A stretch of DNA of 64,000 nt. Origin: Acetatifactor muris. GTDB taxonomy: Bacteria; Bacillota; Clostridia; Lachnospirales; Lachnospiraceae. The stretch is from positions 1 through 64,000 of the forward strand of contig NZ_JANJZD010000010.1 in NCBI RefSeq assembly GCF_024623325.1. The letters are read 5' to 3'. The position numbers and the translations under genes were made by a program. The notes beneath the pieces are model-generated. The model was not told the DNA's origin. It did no database searches and was given only the letters and a program-made list of their open reading frames with translations. Positions 37,414 to 46,675 of the stretch are shown here, in pieces (the first letter of the stretch is position 1; each line of letters opens with the position of its first letter).

Positions 37414-37731
37414 ATGAGTGACTTAACTGCTACAAATTGTGGCTGCAATGATTCCTGTGGATGTGCAACCCCCCAGAACAATAACGGATGCGGCAGCTGG
37501 ATCTGGATTATCCTGTTGCTGTTCTGCTGCGGCGGGAACAACAACAGCTGTGGATGCGGCTGTGGTTGCGGCAACGGCGGATTATTCGGCGGCAACAACG
37601 GCGGCGGATGCGAATGGCTCATCTGGATTCTGCTGCTCTCCTGCTTCTGTGGCAACGGCAGCATGTTCGGCAATGGATGCGGTTGCGGATGCAGCAACAA
37701 CAACTGCGGCTGTGGCTGTGGCTGCAATTAA
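37414..37731 (+). CDS. Cys/Gly/Asn-rich small protein, likely sporulation-associated
   Basis: The 105-residue protein is almost entirely CGCG, GN and GG motifs broken by two short hydrophobic patches (SWIWIILLLFCCGG at ~28-41 and CEWLIWILLLSCFCGN at ~65-80). About a quarter of the residues are cysteine. Clostridial relatives are often labelled chorion-class high-cysteine proteins. The internal duplication of hydrophobic patch plus CG-rich tail is plain. Disulphide cross-linking in a coat or crust is a reasonable guess, and the candidate sigma-K promoter supports it. It ends in a hairpin at 37744-37775. Confidence 0.8.
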   Translation: MSDLTATNCGCNDSCGCATPQNNNGCGSWIWIILLLFCCGGNNNSCGCGCGCGNGGLFGGNNGGGCEWLIWILLLSCFCGNGSMFGNGCGCGCSNNNCGCGCGCN

Positions 37732-37743
37732 GCATTAGACCGA

Positions 37744-37775
37744 GCAGGCTCCTGTGGGACTCCACGGGGGCCTGC
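37744..37775 (+). terminator. Hairpin after the Cys/Gly-rich gene
   Basis: GCAGGCTCCTGTGG pairs with CCACGGGGGCCTGC (two G-U pairs) around a four-base loop, 13 bases after the stop codon. Only a weak U content follows (ATTACTGTT), so it is a probable but imperfect intrinsic terminator. Confidence 0.55.
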
Positions 37776-37885
37776 ATTACTGTTACAGGACGTAAAAAGT
37801 TCTCCGGTTTTTCACGCACATAACCACCGACTTGTCTACATAGAATGAAAGGGAAACAATTCCCGCCCGGAAAGGAGTGTGCGTC

Positions 37886-38374
37886 ATGGATGAACAGACG
37901 TCAAAGACAATAACCGCATTTGATTCTCTCTTTACCACTAACCGGATTCAGATGCTGAAAATACTTCTCCCCTGGCTCGCTCCCGGACAGCAGGGCGGCT
38001 TTGCAGTCTACATAAAGCTTCTGGAACTACAGTATACGCTTACGTTTCTGCGCCGCCATTCGGACACTCGTCTTCTCGGGAGCGGGAAACAGTTATCCGC
38101 CGATTTCTTTCAGGGAGACAATGATGATACCTTAAAGCTTCTCGACGAGCTGATTCCCTTCAGCAGTCAGGGAGAGCGTTCCAAAATTGAAAACATGAAA
38201 AACATGATGGCAAACTTCAGAAAAATGCAGGAAATGATGGATATGATGAAAATGATGCAGGAACTTTTCCCCGAAGGAATGGGCACGGATAATCCAATGG
38301 ATATGTTCTCCGGAATGTCTGATTCCGGTTTATCCTCTCTGTTCCAGATGTTCGGAGCCGGCCAGGAGGAGTAA
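37886..38374 (+). CDS. Conserved hypothetical protein with Met-rich helix
   Basis: The start at ATG 37886 follows GGAAAGGAGTG. The 162-residue protein has an N-terminal helical region (TAFDSLFTTNRIQMLKILLP), then a striking helix rich in Met and Lys (KMQEMMDMMKMMQELFPEGM at ~115-135) and a Gly/Ser/Met-rich end. No enzymatic motif or signal peptide is seen. It lies between the Cys/Gly-rich gene and another small gene on the same plus strand, a trio set in an otherwise minus-strand region. Sporulation linkage is possible by context only. Confidence 0.7.
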   Translation: MDEQTSKTITAFDSLFTTNRIQMLKILLPWLAPGQQGGFAVYIKLLELQYTLTFLRRHSDTRLLGSGKQLSADFFQGDNDDTLKLLDELIPFSSQGERSKIENMKNMMANFRKMQEMMDMMKMMQELFPEGMGTDNPMDMFSGMSDSGLSSLFQMFGAGQEE

Positions 38375-38446
38375 TCATATGCTATCTGCTATCTTCCCGC
38401 TTAACGGTAATCAAATTATATCAGTAAATCAGAAAAGGAGCATTTT

Positions 38447-38761
38447 ATGGAAAATGATACCAGACCTGTCTGGATGACAGATCCCCTTGTGAAAGACATT
38501 CCGGAGAAAAAGCTGAAATTTGTGGAGGATCTCTTTGCAAAGGGACACGGAAAAAGCCAAAAGGAAATGATGGCCTTTGCTCTGCCCATGCTGAAAAAGG
38601 CCAAACAGGAAAATCTGACATTTACGCCCCAGGAAATGAACGCTGCCATTGCAGCCATCCGGAAGCACAGCAGCAGCGACGAGTTAAAACAGATTGATAA
38701 AATTCTGGAAAAAAGCCGGAACGCCGGCTCTGCCTCCGAGCCTCCGAAAACGGATCAATAA
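38447..38761 (+). CDS. Conserved hypothetical protein
   Basis: The 104-residue, helix-rich, charged protein (LKFVEDLFAKGHGKSQKEMM; FTPQEMNAAIAAIRKHSSSD) has no recognised domain. The ATG at 38447 follows AAAAGGAGCATTTT. It lies 72 bases after the Met-rich gene and before a bidirectional terminator. The two are probably cotranscribed. Confidence 0.7.
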   Translation: MENDTRPVWMTDPLVKDIPEKKLKFVEDLFAKGHGKSQKEMMAFALPMLKKAKQENLTFTPQEMNAAIAAIRKHSSSDELKQIDKILEKSRNAGSASEPPKTDQ

Positions 38762-38794
38762 CTTATTCGGCTGCCTGGAACTGGCCTTGCTCAC

Positions 38795-38836
38795 AAAGGA
38801 CAGGGGACCCATGAGTCAGTCCCCTGTCCTTTTCCT
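38795..38836. terminator. Bidirectional intrinsic terminator
   Basis: A perfect 14-base stem (AAAGGACAGGGGAC with GTCCCCTGTCCTTT, 38795-38808 and 38819-38832) has A- and U-rich ends on both strands. It can serve the plus-strand small-gene trio and the end of leuS at 38933. Confidence 0.8.
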
Positions 38837-38932
38837 TCCCGCTCTCATGCATCCCCCAGTACCTCCCTGCATGAAAGGCGGCAGAGTTACTTTGAGCAGC
38901 CTGCCTGAATTACAGTGAAAAATTATCGCAGC

Positions 38933-41344
38933 TTACTTCGCTACAATATTCACAATTCTGCCCGGCACATAGATTTCTTTCACGATATTACCCGTCAGCT
39001 TATCTCCCAGAGCTTCTTTTGCCGCCGCAATGACCGCATCCTTCTCCGAATCCTTCGGCACGGAAATGGTCACTCTGATTTTGCCGTTCACCTGTACACC
39101 GATTTCCACCATGTTCTCCACGGTTTTTTCTTCCACATAGGAAGGCCATGCCGTCTGATAGATTCTGCCGTCAAAGCCCGCCGTCTGCCACAGCTCCTCG
39201 GTAACATGGGGCGCCACCGGGTTCAGCAGTGTCAGAAGCGTTCTGTACTCTCCTTTTGTAACGGCATTTTTCCGGTAAAATTCATTGATCAGAGACATCA
39301 TGGAGGCGATTGCGGTATTGAATTTCAGATTCTCAAAATCGCCGGATACCTTCTTAATCGTCTGATGCATCTTCGTCTCCAGGTCATCGCTGTATTCATC
39401 CCCTTCCACCAGCATATCCTGCAGCTTCCAGACTCTCTCCAGGAAACGGCGGCAGCCTTTCACACCGTCCTCACTCCATGAGGCACTTAAGTCGAACGCA
39501 CCGATAAACATTTCATAAGTCCGCAGCGTATCAGCCCCGTATTCTCTGACAATGTCATCCGGATTCACCACATTTCCCCTGGATTTGGACATCTTTTCTC
39601 CGTTGGACCCCAGAATCATGCCATGGCTGGTTCTCTTCTGATAAGGTTCAGCACAGGGCACTTCCTTTTGGTCATAGAGGAATCTGTGCCAGAATCTGGA
39701 ATACAGCAGATGCAGCGTGGTATGTTCCATGCCGCCGTTGTACCAGTCCACAGGCATCCAGTACTCCAACGCCTCCTTACTCGCCAGCGCCTTCTCATTT
39801 TTCGGATCCGTATAGCGGAGGAAATACCAGGAAGAACCTGCCCACTGAGGCATGGTATCTGTCTCCCGCTTCCCGGGGCCTCCGCAGCAGGGGCAGGTGG
39901 TGTTCACCCATTCCGTCATGGAAGCCAACGGCGACTCGCCGTTATCTGTGGGTTCATAGGACTCCACCTCGGGAAGCATCAGCGGAAGCTCGCTTTCATC
40001 CAGAGGGACAAAGCCGCATTTCTCACATTTCACAATGGGAATGGGCTCGCCCCAGTAGCGCTGTCTGGAAAATACCCAATCCCGAAGCTTGAAATTGGTC
40101 TTGCTACTTCCCAGACCTTTTTCCTCCAGCCAGGCGATGATTTTCTTCTTGGCATCCGCCACAGACAGTCCATCCAGGAAATCGGAATTGACAAGGGTTC
40201 CCGTCTCCACATCGGTATAGACCGCTTCCTGCACGCTCACCGGGCTTCCAGCCACCACCTCGATAATGGGGAGGCCGAATTTCTTCGCAAAATCCCAATC
40301 TCTGTCATCATGGGCCGGAACTGCCATGATGGCTCCCGTTCCATAGGTCATAAGCACATAATCGGATATCCAGATGGGAATCTCTCTGCCGTTCACCGGG
40401 TTGGTGGCCGTGAGACCGTCAATCTGCACACCTGTCTTATCCTTTGCCAGCTCTGTGCGCTCAAAATCGGACTTCTTCGCCGCCTGTTCTCTGTATGCTG
40501 CCAGAGCGTCGTAATTCTGAATCTCATCCCTGTACTTCTCAATCAGAGGATGTTCCGGGGACACTACCATATATGTGGCTCCGAAAAGCGTGTCCGGCCT
40601 TGTGGTGTAAATGCGGAGCTTCTCTTCCTTTCCCGTTATGGTAAAGTCAACCTCCGCCCCCTGGGACTTGCCGATCCAGTTCTTCTGAGAAACCTTGACA
40701 CGCTCAATGTAATCCACTGTGTCGAGACCCTGCAGAAGCTTATCCGCATATTCCGTAATCTTCAGCATCCACTGACTCTTGACCCTGCGGACCACCTCCG
40801 CTCCGCATCTCTCACAGACACCGTTCACCACCTCTTCATTTGCAAGTCCTACCTTGCAGGAGGTACACCAGTTAATGGGCATTTCCGTCTTGTATGCAAG
40901 ACCTGCCTTAAACAGTTTCAGGAAAATCCACTGTGTCCATTTATAGTATTCCGGATCCGTGGTATTGATCTCTCTCTCCCAATCAAAGGAATAGCCCAGC
41001 GCATGGAGCTGCCCCTTGAAACGCTCCACATTGTTTTTCGTCACAATTTTAGGATGAATGTGATTCTTAATCGCATAATTCTCCGTGGGAAGACCAAATG
41101 CATCCCACCCCATGGGATAGAGCACGTTGTATCCCTGCATTCTGCGCTTGCGGGCCACAATGTCCAGCGCCGTATAAGGCCTCGGATGTCCCACATGGAG
41201 TCCCTGACCGGAGGGATAGGGGAATTCTACCAGCGCATAGTACTTGGGCCTGGAATAATCGTCGGATGTCCGGAAAGCATGCTCTTCGTCCCAGACAGCC
41301 TGCCATCTCTGTTCCACCTCATGATGGTTGTATGGTTTTGCCAT
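38933..41344 (-). CDS. leuS: Leucyl-tRNA synthetase
   Basis: The 803-residue class I synthetase charges tRNA-Leu. The HIGH-like motif [18 protein letters not shown] is at ~41-58 and the KMSKS motif [10 protein letters not shown] near 585. The CP1 editing domain lies between ([20 protein letters not shown] and the [17 protein letters not shown] region). A zinc-binding CxxC pair is present in [22 protein letters not shown]. The length is typical for bacterial LeuRS. The gene is controlled by the T-box leader at 41455-41719. Codon use and motifs look normal and no duplication is seen. Confidence 0.97.
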   Translation of the reverse strand: MAKPYNHHEVEQRWQAVWDEEHAFRTSDDYSRPKYYALVEFPYPSGQGLHVGHPRPYTALDIVARKRRMQGYNVLYPMGWDAFGLPTENYAIKNHIHPKIVTKNNVERFKGQLHALGYSFDWEREINTTDPEYYKWTQWIFLKLFKAGLAYKTEMPINWCTSCKVGLANEEVVNGVCERCGAEVVRRVKSQWMLKITEYADKLLQGLDTVDYIERVKVSQKNWIGKSQGAEVDFTITGKEEKLRIYTTRPDTLFGATYMVVSPEHPLIEKYRDEIQNYDALAAYREQAAKKSDFERTELAKDKTGVQIDGLTATNPVNGREIPIWISDYVLMTYGTGAIMAVPAHDDRDWDFAKKFGLPIIEVVAGSPVSVQEAVYTDVETGTLVNSDFLDGLSVADAKKKIIAWLEEKGLGSSKTNFKLRDWVFSRQRYWGEPIPIVKCEKCGFVPLDESELPLMLPEVESYEPTDNGESPLASMTEWVNTTCPCCGGPGKRETDTMPQWAGSSWYFLRYTDPKNEKALASKEALEYWMPVDWYNGGMEHTTLHLLYSRFWHRFLYDQKEVPCAEPYQKRTSHGMILGSNGEKMSKSRGNVVNPDDIVREYGADTLRTYEMFIGAFDLSASWSEDGVKGCRRFLERVWKLQDMLVEGDEYSDDLETKMHQTIKKVSGDFENLKFNTAIASMMSLINEFYRKNAVTKGEYRTLLTLLNPVAPHVTEELWQTAGFDGRIYQTAWPSYVEEKTVENMVEIGVQVNGKIRVTISVPKDSEKDAVIAAAKEALGDKLTGNIVKEIYVPGRIVNIVAK

Positions 41345-41454
41345 AATTTACCTCCTGAATATAGTCGCTGCGCGACGGCTCTAAAGTGTAAAGTCTCTTC
41401 GGTGCGCCTCTCATGCACCTTTGTGACTGTACGGTTCCATTGCCTCCCGGGCAG

Positions 41455-41719
41455 CAAAAAAGCCCTTTCGTTTTAGAGACGAAAGGGCCTGATTCCGTGG
41501 TACCACTCTAATTCACAGCCCGGCAGAGCCGAGGTTGTGCACTTTTAAATCGATAACGGGATTAACCGCTCCACCTTACACACGCTTCCTGCGCTTCAGG
41601 CAAGGACTCCGAGGCCAGTTGGGGAAATCTCCACTGCCGCCTCACACCCTCCGACGGCTCTCTGAAAGTTCGATATCCTTAATACTCCTCTTCCGCGCCA
41701 CTGACAATTATAAAACTGA
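41455..41719 (-). promoter_or_regulatory. T-box leader of leuS
   Basis: The minus-strand leader contains the T-box sequence AATTAGAGTGGTACCACGG (41496-41514) followed by a terminator with arms CCCTTTCGT/ACGAAAGGG and six U residues (41455-41489). Upstream is a long stem-I region (~41600-41700). A candidate Leu specifier CUC lies in GGCCTCGGAGTCC near 41610-41620. Uncharged tRNA-Leu would stabilise the antiterminator and allow leuS transcription. The promoter is at 41725-41753. Confidence 0.9.
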
Positions 41720-41724
41720 ATTTC

Positions 41725-41753
41725 ATTGTAGCGTTTCTTCAGCGGTCTGTCAA
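41725..41753 (-). promoter_or_regulatory. Sigma-A promoter of the T-box leuS transcript
   Basis: TTGACA (41748-41753) and TACAAT (41725-41730) are spaced by 17 bases on the minus strand, just upstream of stem I. Confidence 0.8.
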
Positions 41754-41812
41754 GATAAAATTCATCAAGATTTACCTTAATTTTAATCAAATCTCACTTT
41801 ATCCCGCTATTT

Positions 41813-43906
41813 TTAATCTTCCGAAGAGTTCTCCGCCACCTTTGCTGCTCTTGCGGCAATCTCCTTCTCCTGTACATCGGAGGGAGCCTGTTCATAGTGG
41901 ATGAACTCATAGCAATACTCGCCTCTGCCGCCGGTCATGGACCGAAGGTCAGTACAATAGCCATGCAGTGAGCTCTGAGGGATTTCCGCCTCTATAACCT
42001 GCTTTCCTCCTGCCATGGGATTCATGCCCAGCACACGGCCGCGTCTCTTGTTCAGATCACCCATGACATCTCCGGTATAAGCATCCGGAACCGTAACTTT
42101 CAGAGAGGCAATGGGCTCTAACAGAACAGGATGAGCCTCCATAAAGCCTTTCTTGAAGGCCTGAATCGTTGCCATCTTGAATGCCTGCTCGGAGGAATCC
42201 ACCGGATGATAGGAACCGTCGTACAGGACAGCCTTCACACCCACCACAGGATACGCCGCCATAGGTCCCTTCAGAACAGATTCCTGCAGTCCCTTGTCAA
42301 CTGCGGGATAATAGTTCTTGGGAACGGTACCTCCCACGACTTCCTGTGAAAACTCATAGGCCTCCTCCAGGTTCTCAGAGGGGCTGAAGCGCATTTTCAC
42401 ATGTCCGTACTGGCCGTGGCCTCCTGACTGCTTTCTGTACTTGTATTCCACGTCAGACTGCTTCCGGATGGTCTCCTTGTAGGCCACCTTCGGTTTATCC
42501 AGCTCCACGTCCACCTTATACTCGTTCAGCAGACGGCTGACAACGATATCCAGATGCTGATCGCCCATGCCGTAAAGCAGCGTCTGTCTGTTCTCAGAAT
42601 CATTTACCACCTTCAGAGTGAGGTCCTCGTTGGTCATCTTCTGCAGCGCCTGGGAAATCTTATCCACATCTCCCTTATTCTTCGGCTTATAGCGCATACA
42701 GGTATAAGGAGTGGAGACTTCCACCTTCCCGTATTTAATCGGAGCTGCTTTTGTGGCAAGGCTGTTGCCTGTCTTCGCATCACTCAGCTTCGCCAGCGCA
42801 CCGATATCTCCCGCATGAAGTTCCGGCACTTCCATAGGCTTATTGGCCTGAAGGACATAGAGCTTGCCGATCTTCTCCTCCACCTCGGTATCCACATTGT
42901 ACAGCAGATCGTCCGTCTTCAGCACACCGGAATTCACTTTAATCAGCGAATATTTGCCGATAAAGGGATCCACGATAGTCTTCCAGATCACTGCCGATTT
43001 TGCCTTCGAGAAATCATAATCCGCATTGTATATCTCGTTTGTCTTCGTATTAATGCCGGCAAGCTTACGGTTCTCGGGACTGGGCATATATTTTACAATA
43101 TCATCCAGCAGCGTATAGACACCCTGGCACAATACATTGGAACCCATGGTCATGGGAACAATGCTGCAGTCACATATATTGGTACGCAGAGCAGCTCTGA
43201 TTTCCGCGTCGGAGAAGGTCTCTCCTCCAAAGTACCGTTCCATCATCTCTTCGCTGGTCTCCGCCACCGCTTCCATCAGGGTGTCGCGGCACATTTCCAG
43301 ATTCGCCTTATTGTATTCCGGAATCTCGGCATCTACCACCTCTTTTCCCTGCCAGCGGTGTCCGGTCTCGGAGACAACGTTTACATAGCCGACAAACTTC
43401 TCATCCTCACGAATCGGCAGATTGAAGGGAGCCATTCTCTTGCCATAGAGATTGGTCATATCTTCCACTACCTGACGGAAAGATGCATTATCCACGTCCA
43501 TATTGGAGACATAGATAAACCTGGGCAGCTTATATTTCTCACAGAGCTCCCACGCCTTCTGGGTGCCTACTTCAATACCGGACTTGCCGTTCACCACTAT
43601 AATTGCCGCGCCGGCCGCGCTGACGGCTTCCTCCGCCTCGCCCACAAAATCAAAATAGCCGGGAGTGTCGATCAGATTGATCTTATATCCCTCCCATTCG
43701 ATGGGAATTACGGATGCGCTGATGGAAAATTTACGCTTCTGTTCCTCTTTGCCATAGTCACTCAGGGTGTTGCCGTCGGGCACTTTCCCCATTCGGGATG
43801 TAATTCCGGACAGATACGCAAATGCTTCCGCCAGGCTGGTCTTACCGCTCCCGCCGTGTCCCAGCAGCACCACATTGCGAATCTTGTCAGTTGTGTAAAC
43901 TTTCAT
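41813..43906 (-). CDS. EF-G-like translational GTPase paralogue
   Basis: The 697-residue protein has the five-domain EF-G layout: P-loop GHGGSGKTS at ~16-24 in place of the canonical AHIDAGKTT, G3 DTPGYFDF near 80-87, and domain IV/V motifs (SGGHGQYGHVKMRFSPSENL; MGDLNKRRGRVLGMNPM). The G4 motif, normally NKMD, reads SNMD (~134-137), with the expected Asn replaced. These changes place it among divergent EF-G paralogues, not the housekeeping fusA of the str operon. A role in ribosome recycling or a stress-specific function is possible. It has its own promoter at 43983-44011. Confidence 0.85.
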   Translation of the reverse strand: MKVYTTDKIRNVVLLGHGGSGKTSLAEAFAYLSGITSRMGKVPDGNTLSDYGKEEQKRKFSISASVIPIEWEGYKINLIDTPGYFDFVGEAEEAVSAAGAAIIVVNGKSGIEVGTQKAWELCEKYKLPRFIYVSNMDVDNASFRQVVEDMTNLYGKRMAPFNLPIREDEKFVGYVNVVSETGHRWQGKEVVDAEIPEYNKANLEMCRDTLMEAVAETSEEMMERYFGGETFSDAEIRAALRTNICDCSIVPMTMGSNVLCQGVYTLLDDIVKYMPSPENRKLAGINTKTNEIYNADYDFSKAKSAVIWKTIVDPFIGKYSLIKVNSGVLKTDDLLYNVDTEVEEKIGKLYVLQANKPMEVPELHAGDIGALAKLSDAKTGNSLATKAAPIKYGKVEVSTPYTCMRYKPKNKGDVDKISQALQKMTNEDLTLKVVNDSENRQTLLYGMGDQHLDIVVSRLLNEYKVDVELDKPKVAYKETIRKQSDVEYKYRKQSGGHGQYGHVKMRFSPSENLEEAYEFSQEVVGGTVPKNYYPAVDKGLQESVLKGPMAAYPVVGVKAVLYDGSYHPVDSSEQAFKMATIQAFKKGFMEAHPVLLEPIASLKVTVPDAYTGDVMGDLNKRRGRVLGMNPMAGGKQVIEAEIPQSSLHGYCTDLRSMTGGRGEYCYEFIHYEQAPSDVQEKEIAARAAKVAENSSED

Positions 43907-43982
43907 TTGACTTTCCTCCAGTTTTTATGTAATTTGGGTGTTTTGACATGATAATGACAAAAGATTCAATTCCCATGTGTTT

Positions 43983-44011
43983 ATTTTACTAGAATGTGCT
44001 TACTTTTACAA
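43983..44011 (-). promoter_or_regulatory. Promoter of the EF-G-like gene
   Basis: TTGTAA (44006-44011) and TAAAAT (43983-43988), 17-base spacer, on the minus strand. It gives a leader of about 70 bases before the ATG at 43906. Confidence 0.6.
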
Positions 44012-44112
44012 GCTATTCTTATCAATTATTGAAATAAGTTGTTCCGCTCACTTTTCTGTTGCTTTTCAGGCAGTAAAGTGTTATGGTGTATAAGAAAAAA
44101 GAGGTATATCAT

Positions 44113-45216
44113 ATGTGCTGTTTATCCTGCGGTTTCATCGGACTGGGCCTGATTGGCGGGTCCATCGCCAGAGCCCTGAAAGAAAATATTCCCCAAATCA
44201 GAATCATTGCTTATGACATCAGTGCGGAGACACTTCGCCTGGCGCTGCACGAGGGCATCGTTGACAGCGCCGCGCCGGCCATCGACGAAAGCTTTTCCGA
44301 CTGTGATTATATTTTTCTGTGTGCGCCTGTGAAAAGAAACGACGCAAATCTTGCCGCCGTGAAAAAGGTCATGAAGCCCGACTGTCTGCTGACCGACGTA
44401 GGCAGTGTAAAATCCGGTATCCACGAAGCCGTTCACCAGGCCGGCCTGGATGAATGCTTTATCGGAGGCCACCCCATGGCCGGAAACGAACGTGTTGGCT
44501 TTGTCAATTCCAAAGCATCGCTGCTGGAAAATGCCTTCTATATCCTGACCCCCACCTCTTCCGTCTCCCAAAGGCAGCTGGAGGCCTACAGATCTCTGGT
44601 ACTTAAAATGCGGGCGATTCCTCTGATTCTGGATTACAGAAAGCATGACTATGTGACAGCCGCAGTCAGCCATCTACCACACATTATCGCTTCCGCGCTG
44701 GTAAACCTGGTGCATGACAGAGACTCCGAGGATGGCATCATGAAGATGGTGGCAGCAGGCGGCTTTAAGGATATCACCAGAATCGCCTCCTCCCAGGCCG
44801 TCATGTGGCAGCAGATCTGTCTGTCCAACACTTCGAATATTTCCATGTTGCTGGACGACTATATAAAGGCATTGACAGCATTTAAGGAAGATTTGGACGC
44901 AAAAAAAGAAACAGCCCTTTATGACCGTTTCGAAGACGCCCGTCTCTACCGGGACTCCTTTATCAATGCTTCCAGCGGTCCCATCAAAAGGTCCTACAGC
45001 ATCAGCGTGGAAATTGCCGATAAATCCGGCGCCCTGGCTCATATTGTCTCTCTTCTGGCCGGGCGTGGACTCAGCATCAAAAATATCGGTATCACACATA
45101 ACCGGGAGTCCGATGACGGTGTCCTGAAAATAGAATTTTATGAAGAGCGATCCATGACAGAGGCGGCCGGGCTTCTGAAAGAAAAGGGTTATATCGTTTT
45201 CCTCCTCCTTCTCTGA
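44113..45216 (+). CDS. tyrA: Prephenate dehydrogenase with ACT domain
   Basis: The start is set at ATG 44113 behind AAAGAGGT. The upstream ATG at 44083 falls in a likely -10 box (TTGCTT-N17-TATGGT), which argues against it. The 367-residue enzyme has a Rossmann start (GFIGLGLIGGSIARALKE), catalytic-region motifs GGHPMAGNERVGF and AVSHLPHIIASALVN, and a C-terminal ACT domain (~300-367, KSGALAHIVSLLAGRGLSI). It oxidises prephenate to 4-hydroxyphenylpyruvate in tyrosine synthesis, and the ACT domain is the usual tyrosine feedback site. The last 28 bases overlap the convergent VanZ-like gene. Confidence 0.92.
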   Translation: MCCLSCGFIGLGLIGGSIARALKENIPQIRIIAYDISAETLRLALHEGIVDSAAPAIDESFSDCDYIFLCAPVKRNDANLAAVKKVMKPDCLLTDVGSVKSGIHEAVHQAGLDECFIGGHPMAGNERVGFVNSKASLLENAFYILTPTSSVSQRQLEAYRSLVLKMRAIPLILDYRKHDYVTAAVSHLPHIIASALVNLVHDRDSEDGIMKMVAAGGFKDITRIASSQAVMWQQICLSNTSNISMLLDDYIKALTAFKEDLDAKKETALYDRFEDARLYRDSFINASSGPIKRSYSISVEIADKSGALAHIVSLLAGRGLSIKNIGITHNRESDDGVLKIEFYEERSMTEAAGLLKEKGYIVFLLLL

Positions 45217-45704
45217 TACAGAGTCGCCACACAGACACAGCACAGTACGCCGAAAGCACCCCCGCAGGTATCCAGCAGCACATCGGCCACACTGGCATAC
45301 CTTCCCGGCACAAAATACTGGTGAAACTCATCGGCGGCGGCAGAGGCAAATACCCAGCCCACCGTCAGCAGCGCCAGAGCTTTCCCGCGTCTCATCCACT
45401 GATTCCAGAGACAGTACACCAGCACTCCCATACAGGCATACTCTGAAAAATGTGCCAGCTTTCTGACGGGATGTTCAAAATATTCCGCAAGCCCGGCCAT
45501 TTTAATGTCACTCCAATGCGCTCCCGAGAGTACATTCATGAATGCGACGCATTTTTCCGTGACCATTCTGCTCAGAGAACCTGACTGCTCACTGTCCTGT
45601 GCTGAAAAATGAAAAATAAAATAATACAATATTCCCAAAAGAATAGAAATAATCCCTGTCAAAAGGGACTTCCGCAGAAGCCCCTCCTTTTTCCTAATTG
45701 TCAT
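45189..45704 (-). CDS. VanZ-family membrane protein
   Basis: The 171-residue protein has four membrane helices (KSLLTGIISILLGILYYFIF first) and VanZ-like motifs: HPVRKLAHFSEYACMGVLVY, and SAAADEFHQYFVPGRYASVADVLLDTCGG near 120-148. VanZ was named for low-level teicoplanin resistance, but most family members have no proven role, and no other van gene is here. It overlaps the PilZ gene by 11 bases and the tyrA 3' end by 28, so it is probably cotranscribed with PilZ. Confidence 0.85.
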   Translation of the reverse strand: MTIRKKEGLLRKSLLTGIISILLGILYYFIFHFSAQDSEQSGSLSRMVTEKCVAFMNVLSGAHWSDIKMAGLAEYFEHPVRKLAHFSEYACMGVLVYCLWNQWMRRGKALALLTVGWVFASAAADEFHQYFVPGRYASVADVLLDTCGGAFGVLCCVCVATLYQRRRRKTI

Positions 45705-46026
45705 TTACTGTCTGATAAACCTCAATTCTTGCAGAATCCATCTCCGGCATACCGATAAAGATAGCTCCGTATCCGTATGTGCCCCCCTTCAGCTCGATTC
45801 TCACAATCTGTAAAAACGCATGAATGACTTCCTTTGTCCAGATGGTCAGATATGCTTCATATACTTCCCCGATCTGCAGAGGTTCCGCACAGTCAAAGCC
45901 AATGCCGTTCTTGGACACATCCATAATATTAATCGTTACTTCGTTTCCCTTTTGGCCGTCAAGTCTCTTAATTACAAGCTTGGACGGCATATCTGTTCTC
46001 TTCGTTTTTCTTCTATCCTGCTGCAT
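45694..46026 (-). CDS. PilZ-domain protein (likely c-di-GMP receptor)
   Basis: The 110-residue single-domain protein has the PilZ signature: RRKTKR (the RxxxR element) near the start and DVSKNGIGFD (D/NxSxxG) near 38. It likely binds cyclic di-GMP and acts through protein contact. No diguanylate cyclase is in the window. A well-formed promoter is at 46084-46112. It is the last chromosomal gene before the prophage. Confidence 0.85.
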   Translation of the reverse strand: MQQDRRKTKRTDMPSKLVIKRLDGQKGNEVTINIMDVSKNGIGFDCAEPLQIGEVYEAYLTIWTKEVIHAFLQIVRIELKGGTYGYGAIFIGMPEMDSARIEVYQTVNDN

Positions 46027-46083
46027 AGTCTCTACCTCTCTTTATCGACGAACCGGCCCCACCGGGATCCTCTGAATAAAGTT

Positions 46084-46112
46084 ATTATATCATTTCTCCA
46101 CGCATATCTCAA
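46084..46112 (-). promoter_or_regulatory. Promoter of the PilZ-VanZ pair
   Basis: TTGAGA (46107-46112) and TATAAT (46084-46089) with a 17-base spacer on the minus strand, 57 bases before the PilZ ATG. The rest of 46113-46248 holds no gene and probably contains the chromosome/prophage junction. Confidence 0.75.
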
Positions 46113-46248
46113 GCACAAAATTTACTCACACCATATGCACTCACACTACAAGCATGGCATCCCCCATGATGCACAGTATCATTAAATTCGCACTTTTGTA
46201 ATATGCCCCTTGTTATTTCATTCTAACACCGGTCTCTGACGGATGCAA

Positions 46249-46410
46249 TCATTTTTTCTGGCATCCTTTTTTCTCTCCAGGCGGAGGAGGAACTGGTATT
46301 TTAGGAATCCCAGGCATTGGTTTTTTGTATTTTCCGGAATCGCAAGGGACATCTTTTCTGCTGCACCATCCGCACGGTGTAATATACGGACATTCTTCTC
46401 CCAATCTCAT
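46249..46410 (-). CDS. Small Cys-rich phage protein
   Basis: The 53-residue protein has an N-terminal cysteine cluster (CPYITPCGWCSRKDVPC at ~7-23) and a Pro-rich, Lys-rich end. The start overlaps the stop of the preceding gene as ATGA, which supports translation. It is the last gene of the prophage operon on the left. Zinc binding is likely; the role is unknown. Confidence 0.65.
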   Translation of the reverse strand: MRLGEECPYITPCGWCSRKDVPCDSGKYKKPMPGIPKIPVPPPPGEKKGCQKK

Positions 46411-46673
46411 GCCATCTCTCCTGCCTTTCCTCTTTCTTCCAGCGCCAGAGATAATGCCTCTATGATGGAATCCATCCTCTTTGCCCCGATGCCCTTCACT
46501 GGCTGCAAGGCATCCCTTATCTCCTGGCTGGTAAGCCCCGGCGTTGCCTCCTGGCCGTCCTTAAAACCGGATTTGTAGACGCTCTCCGCCCATAATGTCA
46601 TCTGACAGTGATCCATGCGCCGTATGTTCTGGTACTGCTTGCGGTTCAGAATAAAACCTTTGGTTTTTCCCAT
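46407..46673 (-). CDS. Phage hypothetical protein with helix-hairpin-helix-like segment
   Basis: The 88-residue protein has a C-terminal segment LQPVKGIGAKRMDSIIEALS with the GxGxxR spacing of a DNA-binding helix-hairpin-helix. The N-terminal part is basic. It overlaps the next gene by four bases (ATGA). It may bind DNA; no family name can be given. Confidence 0.6.
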   Translation of the reverse strand: MGKTKGFILNRKQYQNIRRMDHCQMTLWAESVYKSGFKDGQEATPGLTSQEIRDALQPVKGIGAKRMDSIIEALSLALEERGKAGEMA

Positions 46674-46675
46674 CT

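Noticed and set aside
39623..41476. Long plus-strand frame opposite leuS (617 codons)
   Set aside because: It lies wholly antisense to leuS, has no family-like motif and reflects the third-position bias of that gene.
45189..45216. 28-base convergent overlap of tyrA and the VanZ-like gene as a regulatory antisense
   Set aside because: Short 3' overlaps of convergent genes are common and nothing else supports regulation.
46113..46248. tRNA or exact attachment site at the prophage left border
   Set aside because: No cloverleaf could be drawn and the right border is outside the window, so no duplicated core can be shown.
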